Assembly (NCBI GenBank): GCA_003971905.1
Contig: RSEE01000004.1
Span: forward strand, 496,001-560,000
DNA: 64,000 bases
Reading direction: 5' to 3'
Origin: Moniliella sp. 'wahieum'
Lineage: Eukaryota > Basidiomycota > Moniliellomycetes > Moniliellales > Moniliellaceae
The translations under genes were made by a program, and so were the position numbers. Of this stretch, positions 1-11,550 are shown piece by piece. Position 1 is the stretch's first letter. Every line of letters starts with the position of its first letter. The notes under the pieces are model-generated. The model was given only the letters and a program-made list of their open reading frames with translations, did not search any database and was not told the origin of the DNA.

Positions 1-2458
1 CCGTGCTCCGGCACCATGCCAGCAGCATTTTGCAAGTCCACATCCACATATCCCACAGCCGATTCAAAGACCATAATTTTCTCAATGAACGCTTGCAACG
101 CCTCGGCATGGGCCGAAGAGGCGCCGCGCTGAGAATAGGCCGGGTCCAAGGAACCATTCTGAGCAGCGGCAAGGATGGCAGCCTCCTGTTCTGCCATCTC
201 GTCGCCCCAAATTTGCGCCATCTTTTCCAGTCTGCCAGAGGCGAGGTAGCAGACCGTAGCATTCTTACGGGCGTCCGGGGCTTGACCAGAATAGTAAAGG
301 TCCTCTAACCGTTGGCCCAGCGCCTCAGCGAGCACGCCAAAGTCCTCCGATTTGGCGTAAGTGCACAGCACAACAAAGGTCTCTTGCCAGTCGGCCAAGT
401 CGGCATAGGCCACCACGTCCCCAAGGTCTTCGGAGACGATGGACTGGTACACGCGCAAGAAGGGGCTTGTGCCACTGTTCTTGGCGAAGTAAACCGACTG
501 AGTTCTGGCCAACAGTTCATCCCCACCACGGACGGCAAGGAGGATAGCGTCTGCATACCGCTCCACTGATAGACACAGAGATACCGCGCTCTCAAAGTCA
601 CCCAAGATCAAAGCACGCGTAATATCCTGGTCCACGGAACTCTCATGGGCAGGGTAGATGGAGAAGGGTCCTTTCTCGGCCACTGTCGAGGACACATCCT
701 TCGTAACAGGAGCAGCAGGAGCAGAAACTTGGGGGGCAGCACCCAAGTTGTCGAAAAAGTCTTCGCCGCCATTTGCATCACGATCGGAGAAAGGATCAGG
801 TTGGGGTGGAGGTGCAACAATTCGTCTTGAACCGCGGCTCCGCACTTGGACCCAACAGGTCGCCCATGGTCGCTCTAGCTTGTCCAGGGCAGGGACAATC
901 TTTTGTTCCAGGTCTTGCTTGGTCACACCAAGAAGAGTGATGAGTTCGTCTCGTGCACCCGAATTGAAGAGAGTTTGGAGGGCGGCCCAGTTCGACACCT
1001 CCTCGGGGTTGGAGCCATCGGTCTCGGCAGTTGGCCTTGCTCAAGCAAACTCGGCCAGGGTGCCGCTTGCTACGGCTTGCTGCAGTCTTTCGGCCCGTTC
1101 CACAATCCCAGGCTCAGTGACGACTTGACGGATGTGCACACCAGAACGATTGGGGTGTACTGAAACGAGCTGCCCACCAAAGAGAAGGCGGCCGCGATCG
1201 GACGCTTGAGCCATTTGGGAGGCTGAACCAATGACACACCGGCAATGTCGGAGCGGTGACGCTTGGGAGGTTATTGAAAAAGTCGTTGTCGTCCACAGCA
1301 GCAGCTTGCTCGTGCTCCCGGCGGCAGCCGCGGCAGTTTCGTCATTCTCGATTGAGTGGAGAGAGTGCACGCCAATCTGGCCGTCAAAGCTGGCTTTGCG
1401 ATCAGGTTAGGATCGCGTGGGCACCATTGGGCTTCAAAGGTCCAGTTGGTACTGGGCGAGAGCTCGCCCACATTTTGACCGGTTTGGGGGTTCCAGAGCA
1501 AAGTACGGTTGTCCTTGCCGCACGATACAAGCAGATCCTCATCTGCCATGCACCACCCAACAGACAAAATTCCCCTCGTGTGGCCCTGGAGAATCACTTC
1601 AGGAGCGTGAGCATTGCGCAGATTCCAGACCGAAATGACGGGGTTGGCATCATCTTCACTAGCGGTAACGAGACGAGTGGCAGTGCGCGGGTCCCAGGCG
1701 ACAGAACTAGTACCAGCCGAACGTGCGCCAGGCGCGCTAAAGGCGCTACCAGCTGGGCCAGCACCGCCATAGGTCAGGCAAGATACCTCGGATTTGTTAC
1801 GCAGGTCCCATACCACCGTATTACCACTGTTGGAAGCCGAAGCAAGAATAGGAGGAACTTTATTGTTCCAGGCGAGAGCGGTGATGTCGCCGAGCTTGGC
1901 TGAACGCTCTCCTGGAGAGTAGGCCTGGCGCGGGTCATGCAAATCCCAAATGTAGATCTCACCGTTGATGCCACCCGAACCGAGAAGATTGGGAGAAAGC
2001 TTGTTGAAATCGACGCCGCGCACCGGGCCACGGTGGCGGTTATTGCGGAAAATCTGGGCGTCGTCAATCGAGCCAGCGAGCAGCTTGGAAGCATCCCAAG
2101 CTGTAAATTCGCCGTTGTCGAGACCAGCAGCAAGCACGCCGCTAGGGTGAGCCGGAGCCACATATCCCCACTTGAGACGATGGAAGCTGGACGCGGGACG
2201 GGTTAGCAATGCAAGCTGGGCACGGCGTCAAGAGAGAGTGCGGGGCACATACCGCGAGCCTGCTGAGAGGGAGGCCAGTGGCTTGACATCGTCGCGGCGG
2301 CCGGCATAGTCGGGCTGCCAGAGCTCGAGAATCGAGTCGGACGAGAAGGAGTCGTCGAGGGCGCCCGACACGGTGCCGGTGGCGAGAATGGGGGTGCCGG
2401 TGTCAAAGCCCTCAGGCGACCAGGCCACGGTGGCCGTGCGGGGCAAGACGGCCTTCAT
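1..2458 (-). CDS. SEC31: SEC31, COPII outer-coat WD40 protein (5' part; gene continues past left edge)
   Basis: Sec31 pairs with Sec13 to build the outer cage of COPII vesicles at ER exit sites. Exon 1 (2458-2253) begins MKAVLPRTATVAWSPEG, the usual Sec31 opening. An intron at 2252-2187 (GTATGT donor, TGCTAACCC branch, CCAG acceptor) leads to SFHRLKWGYV and a run of WD40 repeats, including GHTRGILSVGW, LLVSCGKDNRTLLWN and WCPRDPNLIA. Further down come the segments FGGQLVSVHPN and VVTEPGIVERAERLQ, which link the propeller to the alpha-solenoid. The solenoid is visible near 600-300 (ALILGDFESAV, then DLADWQETFVVLCTYAKSEDFGVL in another frame). The frame changes near 1300, 1150, 950 and 560 without loss of homology, so sequence errors are likely. 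The proline-rich C-terminal half lies outside the window. Family identity is secure; exact exon borders after the first intron are not. Confidence 0.9.
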
Positions 2459-3550
2459 GCTCGGGGGGGCGGGACGGGCTGGTCGGAGGTGGAGGCGAAG
2501 GAGAAGCGGCGCGGCTGGGCCGTGGGCCGTGGGCTTGAGGTGGTGCCGTGGCCGGTGGGCCGAGGGGGCTGCCGTGGCAGCAGCGACCGCAACGCATGGC
2601 ACGGCGCAAGTGTAACGTGGTCCGCCCTGGAACCCTATCCGTCGGCCAGGGTGTGGAACGCAGCTTGCCCAAACGTTCAATGTTGAAGGAATGCTGACGC
2701 CGTCAGTATAGGCCAGCTCCACTCCCACTCTCCACACACGCGGACTCTGTTTTACAGGAGTCTACTCCGAAACGCATGCAAGCATACGTCAGTAGCGCGT
2801 GCGCCTCCCACCCTCGGATACGCCCAAGCGACGCCGACGTGGGCCACCCCTGAGCCCCAGACTGGAGTGTAGTTTGATGGGGGCAAGTACGATCGGGTGG
2901 TGTATGCCATCTTCTACTTGGTTAGGCCATATGTGCGTGCGTAGCTGCTTCTCTGACACTCCGACGCGTGCCGGCGTGAGATTTGCTTGGCCACAGCTCT
3001 TTTCGATCTGTGCTTCGCTCGACTTTGATGCCATGGTCGGGGGTCTTTTTGGTGGTAGTCTACTGCGTCCTGACGCGCATCCTGCTCTCCCAATTTTCCT
3101 TCTGTTGGCCTTGCGCAGCACGTCGCTGGCCGGCGGCAAAAAAGGCCGCAGTGCGTCCTGGCTGCTCGCCGCATTTATGCTCGGCATGAACGCGGTCGTC
3201 GTCGAACGGCATGGGGCTACCTGCAAGACCATGAAAAGGGAATGGCATGCACTTGCCCCGCTGGTGTGGTCTTAGCAGAGATGGGCGGCATGACTAGCTA
3301 GCTCATGACTAGGACTGCTCAAGCGACCGTGGGTAGCGGCGGTGGCTGCTGGTGGGGCATATACAAGGGTAGGCTTAAGAGCAACTTGGGGCGGAATGAT
3401 TAATGAGGCCGGGGCGGAAGGGGAGGCGTGAACCATCCCCGGACCAGTGATATATGATGCACGATGGATGACGTCGATGGCCCAGCACCTTCGGCGGCGT
3501 CGAGAGCGGCGTCGGACCAGCTGGACCCGCCGCACTACCCCAGACAGGAG

Positions 3551-3578
3551 CGCATGCATGATGGTGATGCATGATGCT
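3551..3578. repeat. GCATGATG-type short repeat
   Basis: Two close copies of TGCATGATG lie in the HSP90 upstream region. They belong to the same motif family as the GATGCAT tandem repeats at 13972, 15493, 38397 and 54061. Confidence 0.5.
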
Positions 3579-3594
3579 GCTTGCGCCGGGACGT

Positions 3595-3608
3595 TTCCAG
3601 AACATTTC
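3595..3608 (+). promoter_or_regulatory. Heat-shock element of HSP90
   Basis: The sequence TTCcaGAAcaTTTC carries two perfect alternating HSF-binding pentamers, plus a third unit with one mismatch (TTT in place of TTC). It lies about 270 bp upstream of the HSP90 start codon, where heat-shock factor would be expected to act. The match was read by eye and its function is inferred. Confidence 0.5.
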
Positions 3609-3805
3609 ACGCCCGCAGGCGGCCTCAACGTCAACAACTACTTCGAATAAATACATACTGGCCCCGTGCGGGCGCCCTGCGGTGGAACACCTTCGCCAGG
3701 TTCCACTGCGGGGGCACAACGCCGCCGCTGCCCCCGTGCCCAAACTTCCCGCACCCAGCAGCGGCCCGGCCGGGGTGCGCACGCACACCGGCCTCCTGCG
3801 CAGCG

Positions 3806-3812
3806 TATAAAA
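3806..3812 (+). promoter_or_regulatory. TATA box of HSP90
   Basis: TATAAAA lies 67 bp before the HSP90 ATG and is followed by a C-rich, pyrimidine-rich leader. This is a typical strong inducible promoter layout. Confidence 0.6.
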
Positions 3813-3878
3813 CCAGCACGGGCTCCACCGCTGGCCTCCTCTTCCCCCATCATTTCCTCCCTTTCCCCGTCGTCTCCC

Positions 3879-5961
3879 ATGTCGTCGCCCAACTCGGAAA
3901 CCTTTGGCTTTGCCGCCGACATCAGCCAGCTGCTGGACCTGATCATCAACACCTTCTACTCCAACAAGGAGATCTTCCTCCGTGAGCTCATCTCGAACGC
4001 CTCGGATGCGCTTGACAAGATCCGCTACGCCGCCCTCACCGACCCCACTGCTCTCGATGAGGAGAAGGAGCTGTACATCCGCATTACTCCCGACAAGGAG
4101 AACAAGATCCTGTCCATCCGTGACACGGGTATCGGCATGACCAAGACCGACCTGATCAACAGCATTGGTACCATTGCTCGTTCGGGCACCAAGGCATTCA
4201 TGGAGGCACTTTCCTCTGGTGCCGACATCTCTATGATTGGCCAGTTCGGTGTGGGCTTCTACTCGGCCTACCTCGTTGCCGACAAGGTGCAGATCATCAC
4301 CAAGAACAACGACGACGAGCAGTACATCTGGGAGTCGGCTGCTGGTGGCACCTTCACCATCACGCAGGACACTGTCAACCCTTCGATTGGCCGCGGGACG
4401 GAGCTGCGTCTGCACATGAAGGATGACCAGCTTGAGTACCTTGAGGAGAAGCGGATCAAGGAAATCGTCAAGAAGCACTCTGAGTTCATCTCGTACCCCA
4501 TCCAGCTCGTCGTCACCAAGGAGGTCGAGAAGGAGGTCGAGGTTGAGGAGGAGGCTGCCGACGATGACAAGAAGCCTAAGATTGAGGAGGTTGAGGATGA
4601 GGACAACAAGAAGGAGAAGAAGAAGGTCAAGGAGATTGTCAAGGAGGAGGAGGAGCTCAACAAGACGAAGCCTCTCTGGACCCGGGATCCCAAGTCGATT
4701 GAGCCGGAAGAGTACAACTCCTTCTACAAGTCTCTGACCAACGACTGGGAGGACCCTCTGGCTGTCAAGCACTTCTCGGTTGAGGGCCAGCTTGAGTTCA
4801 AGGCTCTGCTCTACATTCCCAAGCGTGCTCCCTTCGATCTCTTTGAGAACAAGAAGAAGCGCAACAACATTAAGCTCTACGTGCGCCGTGTGTTCATCAT
4901 GGACGACTGTGAGGACCTCATCCCGAATGGCTCTCGTTTGTCAAGGGTGTTGTCGACTCGGAGGACCTGCCACTCAACATCTCGCGTGAGACCCTGCAGC
5001 AGAACAAGATTCTGAAGGTGATCCGCAAGAACATTGTCAAGAAGGTCCTCGAGTGCATCTCGGAGATTGAGGAGGACGAGGAGAACTACAAGAAGTTCTA
5101 CGAGGCGTTCGGCAAGAACATCAAGCTTGGTATCCACGAGGACTCGACCAACCGCAACAAGCTTGCCGAGTTCCTTCGCTTCCACTCGACCAAGTCGGGT
5201 GACGAGCTCACCTCATTAAGGACTATGTGACGCGCATGCCCGAGGTGCAAAAGAACATCTACTACCTCACCGGCGAGTCGCTTCAGTCGATCAACGACTC
5301 TCCCTTCTTGGAGGCGCTCAAGAAGAAGGGCTTTGAGGTTCTCCTCATGGTGGACCCCATTGACGAGTACGCCGTTACCCAGCTGCGTGAGTTTGACGGC
5401 AAGAAGCTGGTTTCGGTCTCCAAGGAGGGCCTCGAGCTTGAGGAGACGCCCGAGGAGATTGCCGCGCGTGAGGAGGAGGCGAAGAAGTTCGAGGGCCTGC
5501 TCAAGGCTATCAAGGACATCCTCGGCGACAAGGTTGAGAAGGTGGTTCTTTCGAACCGCCTTGTCGGCTCGCCCGTTGCTCTTGTCACTGGTCAGTTTGG
5601 CTGGTCGGCCAACATGGAGCGGATCATGAAGGCTCAGGCGCTGCGGGACACTAGCATGAGCTCTTACATGTCCTCTAAGAAGACGCTCGAGGTGAACCCC
5701 AAGAACCCCATCATTAAGGAGCTGCAGGCCAAGGCCGATGCTGACGCGGCCGACTCGACGGTGCGGGACTTGACTTGGTTGCTGTACGAGACGGCCCTGC
5801 TCACCTCGGGCTTTAGCCTGGACCAACCTCAAGACTTTGCCAACCGACTGTTCAAGCTTATCTCGCTCGGTCTCTCGATTGACGAGACGGAGGAGGAGGC
5901 TGAGGAGGAGAAGGAGGCTGAGCAGCCCGAGGGCGAGAGCACCATGGAGACGGTCGACTAA
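3879..5961 (+). CDS. HSP90: HSP90 cytosolic molecular chaperone (two single-base frame breaks)
   Basis: This is an ATP-dependent chaperone of the GHKL ATPase fold that matures kinases, receptors and other clients in the cytosol. The start [18 protein letters not shown] is followed by the N-terminal ATPase motifs [21 protein letters not shown] and [13 protein letters not shown] charged linker rich in K and E follows (about residues 210-260), then the middle domain ([22 protein letters not shown]) and the C-terminal dimerisation domain. The length, about 690 residues, is normal. The frame steps by one missing base near 4925 (in the conserved DLIPEWL region) and again near 5215. Homology continues across both, so assembly deletions are more likely than a real pseudogene. 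The protein ends in METVD rather than the usual MEEVD. No intron was seen. Confidence 0.97.
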
Positions 5962-6557
5962 AAAGCAACTCCATTTCCCTACCCTTTCAGTGGTAGCTCA
6001 GATCCCCCCTTGCGTCCCCCTTTACCATCTATGTCCTTGTACCGTACCCCGCAACCCCCCCTCCCCCTAAAATCCCTATAGGCTCCGCACCTTGATCAAT
6101 ACACTGTCTTGTCCAAACAGATATCTAGAACAGGACCTAACGGCAGACTTGGTTGTAGTATGAGTTTGGAGACAGGAAGAAAGTGAAGGAACATGGTGAT
6201 CCTGATTGATGAAATGCAGAGATGATGATTCTGGCACGGGCTCGCGCCGCGTTTAGGGTGTATTGATACGTATCGAGCGGCAACATTGCACGCCTCACTC
6301 GTAGTGCAAGCGAGGTCCGCCCCGTACGAATCGGATTCAGACGAAGCAGAGGCCAGTTTAATAACCACATGCTGACAGGCAGGATTAATGTGGGACAGGG
6401 CATGTGGCGTGTGGCACACCGTTGTGGGCACATGGCCTGGTACACACACAATTGGTTATTTTTTTCCCCGAATCACCTTGTCGTTTGCCACGCCCGCCAT
6501 GGTTCCCACTCATCCGCCTCTGTTGGGGGTCGCAAGCTGGACAAAGCTGAGGGAGCG
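5962..6557. other. Convergent intergenic region
   Basis: This is the shared 3' region of HSP90 and the NUM1-like gene, about 600 bp. It has C-rich and T-rich tracts after the HSP90 stop. No gene or RNA was recognised. Confidence 0.5.
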
Positions 6558-9500
6558 CTAGTGATGGTATTGGTGGGGCGGGGTGGTGAGGGGAAGAGTT
6601 CTTCTCCGCCGGGTCCAGGACGAGTCGGGGGAGGGATTCGGGCGTGAACGTTGGCAAAACGGCGCACGCCAGCTGGATGAGGTGGGCCGAGGGTGGGTGG
6701 GGGAGGACAGCGGCCCGGAGGGGGGTTGATAGATCAGGGAAGAACGGCGGGAGGAATAAGGAGCAATGCCTTCTTCTTCATGGTCTCCTTCCCCCTCTTC
6801 CTCCGTATATGCCGTATTGCCCGGGTTTGCCTGTAGTGTGAACGACATGGAACGCGGACCGTTGATGGACCTCGCTCCATCCCCCGCCGGTTGTACCGCG
6901 CCAGAAGAGAGGAAGTGCACGGCAGAAAACCAAGCTTGGTGAGCTTCGGCCGAAGGGGCGGTCAAGTACAGATCGTGCCCTTCGGGCGAAGTAAGGACCA
7001 AGGATTCGTGGTGCAAACTAAAGCTGTCGTTCCCACCAGGGAACTTGGGTGATCCATACAGCTTTCCGTCCAGATCAAAGTTCTGCTCCGACCTGATGCG
7101 CACAACGGGCATGCACTTGCTCACGCGTCCGTCGGCTGAAGCCTGGCTGGGGGATACAGTGGGCCGGGTCGGAGACCAATAGAGGTATACCCCCTGATGG
7201 GTCCCGCTGGCATGGATCCAGCAAAAGCGAACATGTCTGCGCTCCCACAGTCGTTTGCGTCGACGAGCTGCCACGGACAGAGTCTCGTCTCCTTTCCCTT
7301 TCCCCTCTGCATTGAGCATGCTACCCGCGGGCTTGTTGTTAGAGGAGAGGGAGACGAGCGCTTTGTTCCAGGGTGTACGAGTGTACTTGATCATGAACAT
7401 CCCCGACCGAAGCTGCGCGACAGCATTGGCGATGGAACCCACCCCACCCTGGGAGCCTTTGCTCGTCACCCCTACAGGTTCAAGCGGCTGACTCGGGGGA
7501 CCCCGCGCCGAGCGCATAGTCACTGCCGCCGAATGGGACTGGTGACCCTTCTTGCCAAAGTAGGACCCCAACGTGCTGTACCGACGGGGAACGAGAGGAT
7601 CAAAAGGTTCAGCCGGAGGGTTTGATTGTAAATTGGTAGAGCTCCTGCTCCTAGGCACTGCCGGGTTGCCCAGGCGAGGGACAGAACGGTCGATCAGAAT
7701 GCTCTGTAGTGTCAAGTGGTCCGTACGGGGGAGATGAGGGCGGGTATCATCGAAAATGGGCTCGGTACAGGAAGATCTCACAGCAGACTGGCCGGCGATA
7801 CTGACCGCCTGTGTTGGGTTGTTACCACCCACTTGGGTATGTTTGTCCGGGAGCTGCTCACTTGGACTGAGGGAGGGTTTCCGAGTCTGTACGTTGCAAT
7901 TCATGCTCACCACTGGCAGGGCCCATTTCCTTGTCTGTGCGCCCGGAAGGGTGTGATGAAGATGGTGAGGAAGTTCCTTCGTTTGCTTCATCAGGGTAGG
8001 AAGCGGGGCGTGGATTAGCTGAGGTAGATGCATAATCCTGCTGGCGTGTAGAAGGCTGGGGAGATGGGAGACAACAAGCCTCTGTTAGGAGTTAGAACGG
8101 AGGGGGGACTGAAGCAGTAGGTAAAGTCAACTCAAAACAGACGAGCGCCTCATGCCTCCTTCGCTCGAGACAATTCTAGGCTGCAGGGTTGTGGGCCTGT
8201 TCTCGGCTCCAACCCCTAGTGAACCCACCGGGCGTTGAGCCAAAGTCGCGTAGCCCCTCACTTGTGAAAGATCCTTTGATGGTTGAGCTGGTGTGATAGA
8301 CCGTGTCCCACTCCATGTTGGTTGCTCCTCAGCAACCACGGCCGAAGGCTCAGGGTCAATGCCAACATCTTTTTGTTTCTTCTTCCGCCCTTTCTAAATG
8401 ATGCGACAAGGAAACATGGGAGGATTCAAGTCGGTTTGAAGTGTCACTTGGACTCTTCGGTCACCATAAGCGTGGTGTTGAATGCCCTCCACCTCCATCA
8501 GCTGTGGTGCACAATGCGTCAAGTCAGCGCCAGGAGATGGGACAGGATCGACTGTGGTCGCAGGGGTGTTATTGACGCGGTTGTGTAGTATCAATGAGTT
8601 GTAGCGGGGGGTCAGGAGTGAATGACCAAAACCAAGATCGGATCGCATGCTACTGCTTTCAGACGCGTCTGAAACCTATCTTCATCATCCTCGCCATCTG
8701 TTGCCTCCATCTCCTCCTCGCGAGTCGCCGTCCGATACCTTTCACTCGGGTTGGAGAGGAGCAAGACTTCATTTGCGGATCTGGCGTCCATATTCAGATC
8801 AGCCGCATGGATAGTGGACCCGTTGTCAGAAGTGTGAATGCCGTTCATCAACGGGATTTCCATGGAGGTATTAATACGATCGTCGCCATCAAGTACACAC
8901 GAAGACGCTTCATTTTGATGACGTGTGGGGGGTTGGCAATGCCATTTCGGGTGCCTCTACTTGTTCCTGTTCTTTCAGAGGTATGAACAGGGTGACCTGC
9001 TCCTGTTCTTCTTGACATCGATGAAGAGGTGCAACGAAGCTGCTCCATGCTGCTCGCAATTGATTTAAGATGTGCAAGCAGCGAGTCGTTTTGGTGGCAC
9101 TCACAGGCATAGTATCCACCATAACTCGGTCCTGGGGTCCTTTTGCCTGGGATATTGCTGATGTAGGCATTCTAGCGGGTGGGCGGTAAAGAGAGGCAGA
9201 CTGACCCTTCTCCGGATTAGAAAACGTCTGGTCACGAGAACCCGCAGGATGCCATTTGGCCGCTCGACACTCCTAAGCTGCTGCACTGATGGTTCCAATA
9301 AACAATTTGGTGATGTCTGGTGCGACGACAGAAAGACTTCGTTTGGGGCCGTATCAACACCATGTGAATCAGCGCCGTCCCGATTTTCGATGTGCTCATT
9401 CGTGCTGGCCGGCGAGAGAAAGCGGGAGGGATTTTGATCGTGTAGCACCTTTGACTCGGGGCCTTGCACACAGCCCCGTTCGTATGCGATAGAGCCAATA

Positions 9501-10837
9501 GGTGTATGAAGAGTGCGTTGGAAGCCTTTTTCTTGTCGGATTGGGTTGGTTTCCCCTTTAGAAAAGCCAACTGTAGACGAAGTGCTTCAACCTCTTCATT
9601 GTGCTTGGCAAGCATCTCATCCTGGGTTTCTCTGGAAGATACCAATTGGGCTTGCAGCTCCACAGCTGACGCCTCAGCCTGAGAGCATTTGATCTGGAGT
9701 TCGATCATCTCCCCTTGGGCCACTTCATGAGCTAGGTGTAGATCGCAAAGCTCGGCAGACATCATATCTGCCAAACACAAAGGGCCACAGGCTATTATTA
9801 GTGTCCGTGATCTTTTTTGTTCTGGAACTTTTGGTCATGCACTCTGTTGCGCACTTGTACAGAAGAGGGATATGGTGTGGTAAAACAAAGGAGACGTACC
9901 GTTGGCATGTTGAACCATGTTCAGTTGGGTCAGGTAACCCTCATTCCTTTCGTGTAACCTATCAACAAGGGTATCGCGCTGGGTCTGCCTGGTTTTCAGC
10001 AGCGCTGATTCCACCCGGCCTAGGGTCTCGTTGTGTTCCGTCCGCATCAAGGAAAGGGACGTGGTGAGAGAAGCATTGTCAGTTTGGAGCCGACGCAGTT
10101 GGATCAGGAGCTTTTCTTGCATGTTCCGCGTAAACACACCGTCCAGGTCGATTGACGCCGATGTCCCGCTTTCGCCTTGAGAATCGTCAAGTGCAGGGCG
10201 GTTGCAGGGATCGTCTTCATTCCGGGCTCGCCGAGTGGCTTGCGTTTTGGCCCGCTCCCGCAACAAAGCCATGGCGGGGGAAGAGGTTCGATCTGCACCA
10301 TTCGCTTTTGATGTAGCTGACACAGCAGGAGGTAAAAAGGGGTTAGATGATGAATGCGCGACGACAAGCTGCACCAGATGGTCAAGCCGGCGCTGCCGCT
10401 CTTTGGTGAAGCGGGTCTGAGCTGAAGTGATGTGGGAGCGGAGCTGCTGAATCCGGAGGAGAACGTCGTCAGTGCCAGAGGCTGGGTCATGAAGGGCCAG
10501 CCTAGGCTGCTTGCTGGGTACTGGAGGAGATGGCAGAGTGGTCATCCAACTAGACCAATGCTCGGTAGACTGGGCATCGTGTTCGGTGAGCTCGGCTTGG
10601 TGGAGCTGCTTTGGGGCGTTAGTGAGGACAGCAAGCCATGCGTGTGCGGTGGCCTCGTGGTGCTCGAGAGTATTGGTGAGGGCCGCGGCAGCCTGGACTT
10701 GAGCGGCGAGAGTGGCACAGTGGCGCTCAAGGTGAGCGCGACATTCCACTTCCTCTTCGCGGACAATGGAAGGGCGGTCGAGGGGGGGACGAGGGCTGCG
10801 TCGTGGATCCCGAAAGGGGGGATGCTGCGGGCGTCAT
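6558..10837 (-). CDS. NUM1: NUM1/Mcp5-like cortical anchor protein with PH domain
   Basis: Num1/Mcp5 proteins bind the plasma membrane through a C-terminal PH domain and tether dynein and mitochondria to the cell cortex. The PH domain is encoded at about 7395-6890. It begins GMFMIKYTR, then RRHVRFCWIHASG with VYLYWSP, then SLVLTSPEGHDLYLTAPS and the closing helix AHQAWFSAVHFLSSG, which matches the Mcp5-type PH pattern. Upstream the same strand encodes long coiled-coil stretches (about 10750-9835 and 9780-9540: LRRLQTDNASLTTSLS, EVEALRLQLAFLKG), as expected for this family. An intron is clear at about 9900-9775 (GTACGTCTCC donor, TTGGCAG acceptor), and others are probable near 9530-9100 and 8050-8600. 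The start is uncertain: an ATG at 10837 opens a proline/serine-rich leader before the first coiled coil. Several frame changes are present. Confidence 0.75.
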
Positions 10838-11550
10838 GGCCGGAGAGATGGTCCTACCCGCACAATGGAGGGATGGGTGAGATGTAGTGGTGCTCTGGGA
10901 GACAGCACGCTCGATGGACGAAGGAGAGAGAAGCGGTGGTGGTGTGGTTAGCAGCGTGCTCTTGCTGACGGTGCCCGTGGGTCCGTGGGACGCCGGCCTT
11001 CCCGCTGCACGGGGGGCTGCAAGGGGCTCAGCAGCAGGGGCCAAATGGTGCGTCTGCCGATATACCACCCGTCTGATCCACTCAGACGAGCAGCAGCCGA
11101 AAGCACGCTGCTGGCGAGAAGAGTATATATACGCCACATCCCCTCCCCGTTGCATATGGGATTCCCTGTGGTTAAGCGGTGCAGGCGGTCCCACCCCCCA
11201 GGGCCTTGGGTATGTTTGCTCTCTCCCTCGCTCCCTCCTGCATTACTAGCATCCCTATCCACAGAGCCACCAACGGAGGGGCCCTGCAGCATGAATCAGC
11301 TCACAACATGCAACATCTCTTCAGATCTAACGCTCCCGCCTTCCAACACGCCATATCCAACACGCCCCACGCCCCTCGCCCAACGGTGCTCTGTATGTAT
11401 ATGCACCAAAGCTCCCGGCCGCACGTGCAGGCCCATCCGTCCTGTATGTAACAGATCAGGTGGCACCAAAAAACCATGCCAGTACCCCCCCACATAGCAC
11501 ATCCACACTCCCCTTCGTCGCCATGCCATCATGCATCAAGCTCCATCAGA
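10838..11550. other. Intergenic region upstream of NUM1-like gene
   Basis: About 0.7 kb lies between the 5' end of the NUM1-like gene and the 3' end of the beta-adaptin gene. An AT-rich patch GAGTATATATACGCC near 11118 could be a promoter element for the NUM1-like gene. Nothing coding was recognised. Confidence 0.4.

Larger units (their letters stand above)
2459..3878. other. Divergent intergenic region SEC31 / HSP90
   Basis: About 1.4 kb separates the divergently transcribed SEC31 and HSP90 genes. No conserved coding was recognised here. The right half holds HSP90 promoter elements and a GATGCAT-type repeat. A TTCAATGTTGAA-like palindrome lies near 2673-2688, just upstream of SEC31. Confidence 0.6.

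Noticed and set aside
3375-4772. Long leucine-rich minus-strand frame across HSP90.
   Set aside because: It is the complement of a highly conserved HSP90 coding sequence; the composition (LLLLLD runs) is a mirror of Glu/Lys codons.
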